Below, piece by piece: positions 35,258 through 42,963 of a stretch of 64,000 nucleotides of DNA. The DNA is from Wohlfahrtiimonas larvae (GTDB taxonomy: Bacteria; Pseudomonadota; Gammaproteobacteria; Cardiobacteriales; Wohlfahrtiimonadaceae), in the NCBI RefSeq assembly GCF_039543665.1, contig NZ_BAABKE010000004.1, positions 62,001 through 126,000 of the forward strand, written 5' to 3'. The number at the start of each line of letters is the position of its first letter. The first letter of the stretch is position 1. A program made the position numbers and the translations under genes. The notes below the pieces were generated by a model, which worked only from the letters and a program-made list of their open reading frames with translations, did no database searches and was not told the origin of the DNA.

Positions 35258-35803
35258 TTAACCTTCTGTCGGCGCAACCACTTGTTGTTCTCCTGCTGAA
35301 TTTTCAGATATTGGAGCTGTAGCAGTTTCATCACCTGCTGATGAAGCACCGCCTTCACCAGGTAGAGTTACAAAACCAATATTCCCCAAACCAGCCTTAC
35401 TTAATGAAGTAATTGTTTTAGCAACAATTTCATAAGGCACTTTAATATCAACATGAAATTGTACCAATGGATTATAATCAGGCCCATTTTTAGCTAGAGC
35501 TTCTGATTTCAATGTTGTTAAAGTGTTTAACACTGCTTCATCTGAGTCCATTTTAACTTCATTAATATGCACTTCAGAATCACCATTAATCGCAACTAAA
35601 ATAGGTTTATTCTCCACTTGATCCGGCGTCGTTTTCTCTTTTAAATCGACAGCTTCTGGTAACTTTAATTGAACAGACTGTGTTACCAATGGTGCTGTAA
35701 GAATAAAAATGACCAAAAGTACTAACATGACATCGATCAATGGCACCATATTAATTTCAGCACGTGCACGAGAACTCGTACCACGTAAACGTCCAAATGC
35801 CAT
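35258..35803 (-). CDS. exbD: ExbD biopolymer transport protein
   Basis: 181 residues, longer than the usual 140 because of a low-complexity acidic C-terminal tail (about 150-181, Ala/Glu/Ser/Gly-rich). One TM helix (18-38) carries the essential aspartate in NMVPLIDVMLVLLVIF, followed by the periplasmic ExbD domain. It partners with ExbB to use the proton gradient to energise TonB. It is the last gene of tonB-exbB-exbD, starting two bases after the exbB stop. Confidence 0.95.
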   Translation of the reverse strand: MAFGRLRGTSSRARAEINMVPLIDVMLVLLVIFILTAPLVTQSVQLKLPEAVDLKEKTTPDQVENKPILVAINGDSEVHINEVKMDSDEAVLNTLTTLKSEALAKNGPDYNPLVQFHVDIKVPYEIVAKTITSLSKAGLGNIGFVTLPGEGGASSAGDETATAPISENSAGEQQVVAPTEG

Positions 35804-35805
35804 GA

Positions 35806-36537
35806 TTAAGCTCCTTTTGTTTGGCTCTTATCGCAACAATCATTCTTGCAATGCACACACTCACCACCTAATAAATTTAATAATTCATAAGCAAATGAAT
35901 CTAATGCACCAATGGTTACTTGATTACGTCGAATCACCCAGCTATGTGCTAATACCGCAGGAATAGCAACGGCCAAACCCACACCTGTCATAATCAATGC
36001 TTCACCTACAGGGCCTGCAATCTTATCAATTGTACCTGCACCTGTTGAACCAATCTCAATCAATGCATGATAAATACCATACACTGTACCAAACAATCCA
36101 ACAAAAGGAGCCGTTGCAGAGATAGCAGCCAAAGCTGTTACACCGTTTTCACAGCGTAAATTAATCTCATCTAATTTTGTGCTCAAAGCTCGTGTAATCA
36201 CTTCACCTAATGAACCGCTATCTCTTAATGATCCGCCATGTGCTTTTTTATAACGTTGTACAGCATGCACTCCTGCATCTGTTAAAATTTCATGATAATT
36301 ATTAGGCGTATGCTCCATTAAATAACCATCAATATCTTCTACTGACTTGGCATTCCAAAACATTTTTAAGAATTTTTTAGTATGGCGCTTTTCAGAAAAG
36401 CCTTGCAAAGCTTTCAAAAAAATAATGAGCCAAGATACGATAGACATCGTAATTAAAATAACAAAGAGTATCTTACTCAACATATCAGCTTGGCCAATAA
36501 AGTTTTCAAAGCCCAATCCACTTACTTCTGGTTGCAT
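35806..36537 (-). CDS. exbB: ExbB biopolymer transport protein
   Basis: 243-residue inner-membrane motor protein with three TM helices and the MotA/TolQ/ExbB signature (GVTALAAISATAPFVGLFGTVYGIYHAL, about 130-157). The C-terminus ends in a Cys-rich His/Asp tail (ECVHCKNDCCDK), which is unusual and could bind metal. It sits between tonB (39 bases upstream) and exbD. Confidence 0.95.
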   Translation of the reverse strand: MQPEVSGLGFENFIGQADMLSKILFVILITMSIVSWLIIFLKALQGFSEKRHTKKFLKMFWNAKSVEDIDGYLMEHTPNNYHEILTDAGVHAVQRYKKAHGGSLRDSGSLGEVITRALSTKLDEINLRCENGVTALAAISATAPFVGLFGTVYGIYHALIEIGSTGAGTIDKIAGPVGEALIMTGVGLAVAIPAVLAHSWVIRRNQVTIGALDSFAYELLNLLGGECVHCKNDCCDKSQTKGA

Positions 36538-36576
36538 GTGTTTTCCTTTTTCACTTAAATAAACTTATAAATCAAT

Positions 36577-37350
36577 CTAGAATCTCAATTGATATGGCAC
36601 TCGCACAACAATAGACTGTGCTTTACCATCCACAATGTATGGTTTTAAACGAACCTTATGAGCAGCTGTCATTGCTGCTTTATCAATCTGATCATTCCCA
36701 GAGGATTTTTCTATCCTGACAGAGACAGCTTTACCTTGTTCATTAATCTTAATTAATAAAATAGTTGTCCCACCTGTGCGGCGCATCAATACAGATCTTG
36801 GATAATTAGGTGCAGGTTTTGATAAAACAGAGATATCCTGCATAGAAAACACTCGATTTTCTACACGTTTAGACTGACGCTTTGGCTGTGGCTTAGCTTC
36901 TTGTTTTTTCTTTTGTGGCTTTGGTTTTGGTTGTTCTTTTTTCTTCTCTTGAATTTTAGGTGCTTCAGGAGCTGGCTGTTTAGTGGTGATAATTTCTTCC
37001 TTCGGCTCTTCAATAACAGGCTCTTCAGGCACTTCTTCCACTTTCTCTTCGACAACTTCCTCTTCTTTAATTTCTTCCTTGATTTCTTCTTTAACTTCTT
37101 CCTCAGGCTCTGTAGGTTCTGTTAAAAGCTCTTCATCATCATGCTGATTTGTAATCTCTGCGGCATCATCAACACCCGCCAAACTTATGTTATGCATGAT
37201 CATTGTTGAAGGCTCTAGCATAATTTGATGATCAGGCGAACGGCTACCTGCATAAGTAATACCATAAAGAAGACCGCCATGAAACAAAAAAACGCCCAAC
37301 ATAGCGGTCGCTACTAATGTTTTGCTAGTTTTATAGTGTTGTAACGGCAC
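36577..37350 (-). CDS. tonB: TonB energy-transducing protein
   Basis: 257 residues. An N-terminal TM anchor (about 12-32) leads into a long Glu/Pro/Lys-rich periplasmic linker (about 70-160, first EEE-type then KPKPQKKKQ-type). The C-terminal TonB domain (about 172-257) has YPRSVLMRRTGGTTILLIKINEQGKAV. It transmits ExbBD-generated energy to outer-membrane receptors for iron chelates and cobalamin. The promoter region carries a Fur-like box. Confidence 0.95.
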   Translation of the reverse strand: MPLQHYKTSKTLVATAMLGVFLFHGGLLYGITYAGSRSPDHQIMLEPSTMIMHNISLAGVDDAAEITNQHDDEELLTEPTEPEEEVKEEIKEEIKEEEVVEEKVEEVPEEPVIEEPKEEIITTKQPAPEAPKIQEKKKEQPKPKPQKKKQEAKPQPKRQSKRVENRVFSMQDISVLSKPAPNYPRSVLMRRTGGTTILLIKINEQGKAVSVRIEKSSGNDQIDKAAMTAAHKVRLKPYIVDGKAQSIVVRVPYQLRF

Positions 37351-37423
37351 AATCTTTCCTTCTTACATTCTAATGATTCAATTTAACAAACTGTTAGATT
37401 CTAGAAACAATATTCAGCTCAGA

Positions 37424-37477
37424 ATTATTCACATTTACAGCTGATATGTCAATACAAATAACAATTATTCTCATTTG
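37424..37477 (-). promoter_or_regulatory. tonB promoter with Fur-like box
   Basis: On the minus strand, -35 TTGACA (37447-37452) and -10 AATAAT (37424-37429) with 17-base spacing. Just upstream at 37457-37477 lies AATGAGAATAATTGTTATT, which resembles the Fur 19-mer repeat of (G/A)ATAAT units. Iron-dependent repression of tonB-exbB-exbD is inferred. Confidence 0.6.
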
Positions 37478-37555
37478 ATTATTGTCAAAATATTAAATAA
37501 AACCTATCAATACTAATTATCAATCAGTAAGTTAATCATTAAATAATACAAGTAT

Positions 37556-37590
37556 AAAAAAAGAGAAAGCTCATCACTTTCTCTTTTTAT
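37556..37590 (-). terminator. Terminator of dps
   Basis: AAAGAGAAAG (37560-37569) pairs with CTTTCTCTTT (37577-37586). Seven T residues follow on the minus strand, about 30 bases after the dps stop. Confidence 0.85.
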
Positions 37591-37615
37591 GATACAAATA
37601 TATACAGTTAACACA

Positions 37616-38140
37616 TTATTTAATGCTATTGAGTGTCTCATATAAAAACCAAACTCGCTGTTCAGCCTGATCAATCCAATCATCCAACAAATTAGTTGTT
37701 GCATAATCATCATATTGATCAGTAATAACATGCAACGCTCTCAATTCTTGACCTAAGCGCTGATTATCTTCCATTAAAATTTCTAACATTTTTTGAGCAT
37801 TCACAGCAGAGTCATTGTTATCTTTAATTGTTTGCAACTGAGCTATTTCCCCAATGGAATGAATGGTCACGCTGCCAATTTTGCGAACGCGCTCCGCAGC
37901 TGCGTCCACAATAGCTAAAATCTCACTTGCTTGATCATCCAATAACAGATGATATTCACGAAAATGTGGGCCACTAACATGCCAATGGAAATTTTTAGTT
38001 TTTAAATATAAAGCAAATACATTTGCAAGTAACTGGTTTAAACCTTTGGTAATCTGTACAACACCTTCTGACTCGATTGAAGTAGGAGCCCAACTGTTTT
38101 TTCTTTCCATTTCTTTTATTTTTGCTGATGCTTTCATCAT
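37616..38140 (-). CDS. dps: Dps ferritin-like DNA-protection protein
   Basis: 174-residue Dps. The intersubunit ferroxidase residues are visible: HWHVSGPHFREYHLLLDDQASEI supplies His, Asp and Glu ligands. Oxidises and stores ferrous iron, and binds DNA in many species through a Lys-rich N-terminus (here MKASAKIKEMERKNSW). The long upstream frame contains no good start. AAAAAGGAGATT precedes ATG-ATG at 38140, giving the start. Upstream is a possible -10 TATAAT (38228-38233). Confidence 0.95.
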   Translation of the reverse strand: MMKASAKIKEMERKNSWAPTSIESEGVVQITKGLNQLLANVFALYLKTKNFHWHVSGPHFREYHLLLDDQASEILAIVDAAAERVRKIGSVTIHSIGEIAQLQTIKDNNDSAVNAQKMLEILMEDNQRLGQELRALHVITDQYDDYATTNLLDDWIDQAEQRVWFLYETLNSIK

Positions 38141-38742
38141 AATCTCCTTTTTCATAATTAATGCATGAGTACTGATTCGTTGAAAATAATGATAACGCCA
38201 CACTATATGAATGGCTATTTGATAGTCATTATATAAACTATAACTTTTTTTAATGACACAACCGATATCTGCTATCTGCCAAAAACCTTATTAGTTAATT
38301 TTTTTTTATAATAATCAACTATTGACTTAAAAAATCTCCAGATAATTTTTTAAAGCCTCATCTCATAAATAAGGCAAACAGATTGATAAATATATAAAAA
38401 TAATTGGTAACACAATAACTAACCTTAAACCAGACATAATTTAGCATCCCAAAAATAATGCCAAAATAAAAACATAATCAACAATATCAATTAACTAGAT
38501 TAAAACATATTACATGCAACATTATTTTTACTACAAAATAGATACATCTAAGAGATATAAATCAAAATTTCATTATAAAAAATATTAGAACAATAGTTTT
38601 TTTTATACTATACTTTTCCCAATTCTATGGAAGTGATCAATCTTTATATTACGCCCATAAGAACAAATCAATTACATAAGATCATTAAGCATGTACTTAA
38701 TCTTATGACTCTATTGTCATTGAGCTGTTTTAGGAGGTATTT
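38141..38742. other. Divergent non-coding region between dps and the 38743 ORF
   Basis: About 600 A+T-rich bases without a convincing gene. The left part holds the dps promoter and an ATAATGATAAC sequence (38188-38198) with weak Fur-box character. The right part holds T-rich tracts and TATACT (38605-38610) as a possible -10 for the + strand operon. I see no repeat or RNA gene in it. Confidence 0.4.
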
Positions 38743-38958
38743 ATGCTACCCACAATAAGCTTAGAATCTAGTTTTATCACTAATTATTGTAGTATAAACT
38801 ATAAAATTTCAGCCGATGAACAACCATATATCCCCTTGATAAAAGACATAAATCAAAAGCACATTTTTGATCTCTTTACACTAGGATTAATACAAGGATA
38901 CATTTGTCCAACAATTTTACAGACTCTTTTGCTAAGGAGAAAACCAAATGAGTTATGA
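38743..38958 (+). CDS. Short ORF translationally coupled to allB, function unknown
   Basis: 71 residues with a near-perfect ribosome-binding site (TAGGAGGT, 5 bases before the ATG). It overlaps the allB start by 11 bases, and allB has its own AAGGAG within its coding sequence. No family is recognised. There is a hydrophobic stretch near 42-60 and two cysteines. It may be a real small protein, or a leader whose translation opens the allB start. Confidence 0.5.
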   Translation: MLPTISLESSFITNYCSINYKISADEQPYIPLIKDINQKHIFDLFTLGLIQGYICPTILQTLLLRRKPNEL

Positions 38959-40312
38959 CTTAATTATTAAAAATGGCTTAGTGATTCTCGAAACTGGTGA
39001 AACCAATATTGATGTTGCCGTTAAAAATGGCAAAATCGCAGCGCTTGGTTACGACTTAGGTGATGCCGAAGAAATCATTGATGCAGAAGGCTTAATCGTT
39101 AGCCCTGGCATGGTGGATGTTCATGTTCATATTACTGATCCAGGTGGCGTGCGCGCTGATTGGGAAGGATATGTCACAGGTACAAAAGCATGTGCCAAAG
39201 GCGGCGTGACAACTTTTGTAGAAATGCCATTAAACCAATTACCTGCAACAGTGAATGGTGAAAGCATTCGTAAAAAATATGCGGCAGGTCAAGATAAATT
39301 ACGTGTGGATGTTGCATCATTTGGTGGCCTAGTGCCTTTTAATCTAGATGGTGGCATTCAAGAATTGAATGATGAAGGCGTTGCAGCTTATAAATGCTTT
39401 ATGGCAACGTGTGGCGATCCAACTTTAGATGGCGACTTCTCTAACGTAGATGATTACGCATTGATGGAAGGCATGAAACAAATTGCTAAAACAGGGAAAT
39501 TATTAGCAATCCATGCTGAAAATGCAGCAATCACAGATGCATTAGGCCGTGCTGCTAAAGCTCGTGGTGAAAAAACATTGGCAGAATATGTTGCAACCCG
39601 CCCTGTATTCACCGAGGTTGAAGCAATCCGCCGTGCGATTTTCTTCGCTAAATTAACAGGTTGCCGTATTCACATCTGTCACGTTGCATGCCCAGAAGGC
39701 GTTGAAGAAGTCATCAAGGCACGTGAAGAAGGTTTAGATATTACATGTGAAACTTGTGTTCATTACTTATACTTCACAACAGATGAATTAGACTCCATTG
39801 GCATGTCAGCTAAATGCTCACCACCAATCCGTGATCAGGCAGCGCAAGATGGCTTATGGAAATATGTTATTTCAGGTGCCGTTATCACTGCTGTATCAGA
39901 TCACTCACCTTGCACACCAGATTTAAAAGATAAAGACAATGCATTTGATGCTTGGGGCGGTATTTCAGGCGTACAAAACAACGTTGATATCCTATTTGAT
40001 GAAGGCGTACAAAAACGTGGTTTATCTTTAAAAGCATTTGCTGATTTGATTGCAACTAAACCATCAGAACGCTTTAACTTACCAATGAAAGGCTCTATTG
40101 CATTGGGTAAAGATGCTGACTTTGTATTCATTAAACCACAATCAGCTTACACTTTGAAAGCTGAAGACTTGGAATATCGCAATAAGTTCAGCCCTTACGT
40201 TGGCCGCACAATCAATGCACAAATTGCTCGTACAATTTTACGTGGCAAAACAATTTATGCATTAGGACAAGGCGTAACTGAAGGTGCAGTGGGTCAATTT
40301 ATTCGCCGATAA
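38948..40312 (+). CDS. allB: Allantoinase (AllB)
   Basis: 454-residue cyclic amidohydrolase (E. coli AllB 453) that opens allantoin to allantoate. Zinc ligands are visible: DVHVH with His59/His61, the carboxylated lysine Lys149 in AAYKCFMATCGD, His in AIHAEN and HICHVACP, and Asp in SDHSPC. PVFTEVEAIRRAIF and KCSPPIRD match AllB closely. Related hydantoinases and dihydropyrimidinases are the alternative. The allantoin-type permease immediately downstream supports allantoinase. allA, allC and allD are not visible in this window. Confidence 0.93.
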   Translation: MSYDLIIKNGLVILETGETNIDVAVKNGKIAALGYDLGDAEEIIDAEGLIVSPGMVDVHVHITDPGGVRADWEGYVTGTKACAKGGVTTFVEMPLNQLPATVNGESIRKKYAAGQDKLRVDVASFGGLVPFNLDGGIQELNDEGVAAYKCFMATCGDPTLDGDFSNVDDYALMEGMKQIAKTGKLLAIHAENAAITDALGRAAKARGEKTLAEYVATRPVFTEVEAIRRAIFFAKLTGCRIHICHVACPEGVEEVIKAREEGLDITCETCVHYLYFTTDELDSIGMSAKCSPPIRDQAAQDGLWKYVISGAVITAVSDHSPCTPDLKDKDNAFDAWGGISGVQNNVDILFDEGVQKRGLSLKAFADLIATKPSERFNLPMKGSIALGKDADFVFIKPQSAYTLKAEDLEYRNKFSPYVGRTINAQIARTILRGKTIYALGQGVTEGAVGQFIRR

Positions 40313-40359
40313 AATCGGCATATACACAACTTTTGAGAGTAGTTGTTAAAGGAAAAATT

Positions 40360-41754
40360 ATGGCAAATACAGAAAACCATGAAGTCTGCGAAAAAGCTGC
40401 TAACATTGATCAATCGCTATTACCCAAAAAAGCTGAAGAACGCACCGTTGGCCCATTAGGATATGTATTCATGTGGATTGGTGATGGCATCAATCTTGGC
40501 AATATGACCTTGGGTGCTAGTTTAGTTGTAGCAGGATTAGCAACTATGAACATCTACCAAACCTTCGCTGCTGCTTTAATTGCGATTGGGATAATCTCCA
40601 CTGTATTTGCCTTAAATGATCGTGTGGGTTATCGCACAGGTATTCCTTATGTTGTTCAATTAAGGATGTCATTTGGCGCAAAAGGTGCAATCATCTCTTC
40701 CCTTCTGCGTGGTATTCCTGCCGTTGTTTGGTACGGTTTCCAAAGTTGGATCGGTGCTACAGCTTTAAATGAAATTGTAAAAGTATTCTCTGGCCATACC
40801 TTTGATAATATCTTTATCTGTTTCTTAGCATTGCAAGCGATTCAAATCGTATTATCACTCTATGGCTTCCATGCGATTAAATGGGTAGAAATCTTAATTT
40901 CACTAGTTGTCATTGCTGCTTTAATTTATGTATTCATCATCTTATTGCAACCACATCATCTAACGAAAATCACTGATACTTGGGTCAATACTCCGGGTAC
41001 TTGGGGCTTGCCATTCTTCGGTTTCATTATGATGTTCTTAGGCAATTACGCTGCCATTTTCTTAAGTGCAGCTGACTATTCGCGTGAATTGAAAACTGGC
41101 ATCAGCGATGGTAAACGCGGGTTCTTATACTTCTTACCAATCGTAATTGCATACGGCTTTGTATTAACCATTGGTGTAATGTTAGCTTCTGCAACTGGCA
41201 ATACAAACCCAGTGCAAGCATTTGCGATCATTGTTGAAAATGATTACATCACTGTCGCAGTATCAGCATTCATTGTATTGGGTGCTATTGCTGTGAACAT
41301 GGTTGCAAACATTGTGCCACCTGCTTATGTGATCACTTTAATTACTAAGATGAAGTATAAGCCTGCTGTTGTGTTAACTGGTTTATTAGCAATCGCCGCT
41401 TGCCCTTGGGTTTTGGTTGATGAAAACTCAGCGAAAGGCTTACAGATCTTCATATTAACGTATTCAGCATTTTTAGGCCCAATTGTTGCGATCTTACTAT
41501 TGGAATACTATGTATTAAGAAAACAGCAAGTAGATGTGCAGGAGCTTTACAACACATCAGGACAATTTGCAGGCTTCAATAAAGCTGCAATCATTGCAAT
41601 GTTGATTGGTGCAGGCGCTGCATTCATTGAAGTGAATTTGGCTTGGATTGTTGGATTTATTGTGGGCGGTGTAGCTTACATGATCTTAACTAAAGTGGCT
41701 TTCTTAGATTCGCCATTCCGCAAAGGAACGATCTTTGAAGACAAACAAAAATAG
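40360..41754 (+). CDS. NCS1-family nucleobase/allantoin permease
   Basis: 464 residues with about 12 TM helices, of the NCS1 group that includes allantoin permease AllW and cytosine permease CodB. It follows allB by 47 bases on the same strand, so allantoin is the best substrate guess, with cytosine or hydantoin as alternatives. Start: an upstream in-frame GTG-like start at 40333 is possible, but AAAGGA (348-353) points to the ATG at 40360. A terminator follows at 41781. Confidence 0.88.
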   Translation: MANTENHEVCEKAANIDQSLLPKKAEERTVGPLGYVFMWIGDGINLGNMTLGASLVVAGLATMNIYQTFAAALIAIGIISTVFALNDRVGYRTGIPYVVQLRMSFGAKGAIISSLLRGIPAVVWYGFQSWIGATALNEIVKVFSGHTFDNIFICFLALQAIQIVLSLYGFHAIKWVEILISLVVIAALIYVFIILLQPHHLTKITDTWVNTPGTWGLPFFGFIMMFLGNYAAIFLSAADYSRELKTGISDGKRGFLYFLPIVIAYGFVLTIGVMLASATGNTNPVQAFAIIVENDYITVAVSAFIVLGAIAVNMVANIVPPAYVITLITKMKYKPAVVLTGLLAIAACPWVLVDENSAKGLQIFILTYSAFLGPIVAILLLEYYVLRKQQVDVQELYNTSGQFAGFNKAAIIAMLIGAGAAFIEVNLAWIVGFIVGGVAYMILTKVAFLDSPFRKGTIFEDKQK

Positions 41755-41780
41755 TTAAATCAAATACCCTGTAAAACTAA

Positions 41781-41808
41781 AAATGCCTGACTTGTTCAGG
41801 CATTTCTA
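41781..41808 (+). terminator. Terminator of the allB-permease operon
   Basis: AAATGCCTGA (41781-41790) and TCAGGCATTT (41796-41805), 5-base loop, short T-containing tail, 27 bases after the permease stop. Confidence 0.75.
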
Positions 41809-41849
41809 TATAATACTCACAAAACTAATATCAACTTATCTCTATCACA

Positions 41850-42473
41850 ATGAAAGAATTAATCTTAATTAGACATGGCGAAGCTGAACACCTAACAAAT
41901 AATCTTACTGGAGGTTGGAGCGACCATCCTTTAACAGAATTAGGTATGCAACAAGCTTTCAAAACCGCACAAAGCATCTATAGCTATTTATTAAATAATG
42001 CACACATTAGTTTATATAGCAGCGATCTTATACGTGCACAAACTACAGCACAACAAATTCAGTCTCACCTTAAAATTAATCAAATTCATTATCATCCAGG
42101 TTTACGCGAATTAAATAATGGTATTGCTAAAAATATCTCTATAGATGATGCAAAAAAATTGCTAAACCCTATCACACACCCCACATTAGATTGGATTCCA
42201 TATCAAAATGGAGAAAGTTGGAGAATGCTCAACCAGCGCATTGATACAACAATGGAAGAAATTCACTCACATACCCATGATGATACTGTCATTATTATTT
42301 CACATGCTAATGCCATTATTTGCATGATACATTGGTGGCTGAATATCAAAGAAGATCATCACCTTACAAATATTATGTACAGCATCGATCCTTGTAGCAT
42401 CACACATTTAATTCAAGATAAACATGGGTGTTTGACTATTAAAAAGCTGAATGATACTTCTCATTTAAAATAA
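41850..42473 (+). CDS. Histidine phosphatase family protein
   Basis: 207-residue phosphoglycerate-mutase-like phosphatase with the RHGE motif (ILIRHGEAE, residues 5-13), a second arginine in SSDLIRAQTTAQ, and His near 150 in IIISHANAI. Candidate substrates include alpha-ribazole phosphate (CobC), which would suit the cbiB-cobD pair 28 kb away, but the sequence is not diagnostic. The ribosome-binding site is poor. A bidirectional terminator shared with rnpB follows. Confidence 0.85.
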   Translation: MKELILIRHGEAEHLTNNLTGGWSDHPLTELGMQQAFKTAQSIYSYLLNNAHISLYSSDLIRAQTTAQQIQSHLKINQIHYHPGLRELNNGIAKNISIDDAKKLLNPITHPTLDWIPYQNGESWRMLNQRIDTTMEEIHSHTHDDTVIIISHANAIICMIHWWLNIKEDHHLTNIMYSIDPCSITHLIQDKHGCLTIKKLNDTSHLK

Positions 42474-42490
42474 CGTAAGTTTAAAGCAAA

Positions 42491-42526
42491 AGCCTTCTTA
42501 GATTACTAAGAAGGCTTTCTTGTTTT
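42491..42526. terminator. Bidirectional terminator of phosphatase gene and rnpB
   Basis: An 11-bp stem AGCCTTCTTAG (42491-42501) with CTAAGAAGGCT (42506-42516) and a 4-base loop, with T-rich tails on both strands. Confidence 0.88.
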
Positions 42527-42873
42527 GCGAGTCGATCTATAAGCCGGGTTCTGTCGAGAATTATCATTCATCTAGGGATACAATCACTCATATCCTCAAG
42601 CAACCTACCCGAATACAGTGCGGATCACACTATGCATATTCCTATTTGGTCTTGCTCCAAGTGGGGTTTACCTCAGCTACATCAAGTCACCTTGTGTACG
42701 GTGCGCTCTTACCGCACCTTCTCACCCTTACCGAGACTTTCATCTTTAGGCGGTTTAATTTCTTCAGCACTTTCCATCAGCTCACGCTGTCTAGACGTTA
42801 TCTAGCACTTTGATCCGTGGAGCCCGGACTTTCCTCGGATGATTTCTCACACGCGATAATCCAATCAACTCAC
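42527..42873 (-). ncRNA. rnpB: RNase P RNA
   Basis: About 347-nt catalytic RNA of tRNA 5' maturation. The conserved 5' GAGGAAAGTCCGGGCTCC and GGTAAGGGTGAGAAGGTGCGGTAAGAGCGCACC segments are clear. Further down are the GGAGCAAGACCAAATAGG segment, GGGTAGG and the 3' ACAGAACCCGGCTTAT. The ends pair: GTGAGTTGAT at the 5' end pairs with ATCGACTCGC at the 3' end (P1), so the ends are reasonably fixed. This fits an A-type RNase P RNA. Confidence 0.97.
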
Positions 42874-42879
42874 GCGAGA

Positions 42880-42907
42880 ATTATCCTCTCTTCACAAAAA
42901 ATGGCAA
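42880..42907 (-). promoter_or_regulatory. rnpB promoter
   Basis: -35 TTGCCA (42902-42907) and -10 GATAAT (42880-42885) with a 16-base spacer place the start at about 42873, exactly where the P1 stem begins. The -35 is inside the stem of the upstream terminator. Confidence 0.6.
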
Positions 42908-42928
42908 CCCTTTTTCAAGAATTGCCAT
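42895..42928 (-). terminator. Terminator of the antiporter gene
   Basis: On the minus strand, ATGGCAA (42922-42928) pairs with TTGCCAT (42901-42907) across a 14-base loop and is followed by six T residues, 36 bases after the nhaD-type stop codon. Confidence 0.7.
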
Positions 42929-42963
42929 CATTTAATACAATTATGAATATATTTAGTATTGAT

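Noticed and set aside
36901..37125. Phe/Leu-rich plus-strand ORF
   Set aside because: It is the antisense reading of the Lys/Glu/Pro-rich TonB linker and has no ribosome-binding site.
37513..37731. Minus-strand 72-codon ORF at the dps 3' end
   Set aside because: It overlaps dps and its terminator out of frame and has no ribosome-binding site.
42520..42813. Plus-strand ORF of 97 codons
   Set aside because: It lies antisense to rnpB, whose conserved elements and end pairing are clear. This is a familiar false ORF over RNase P RNA.
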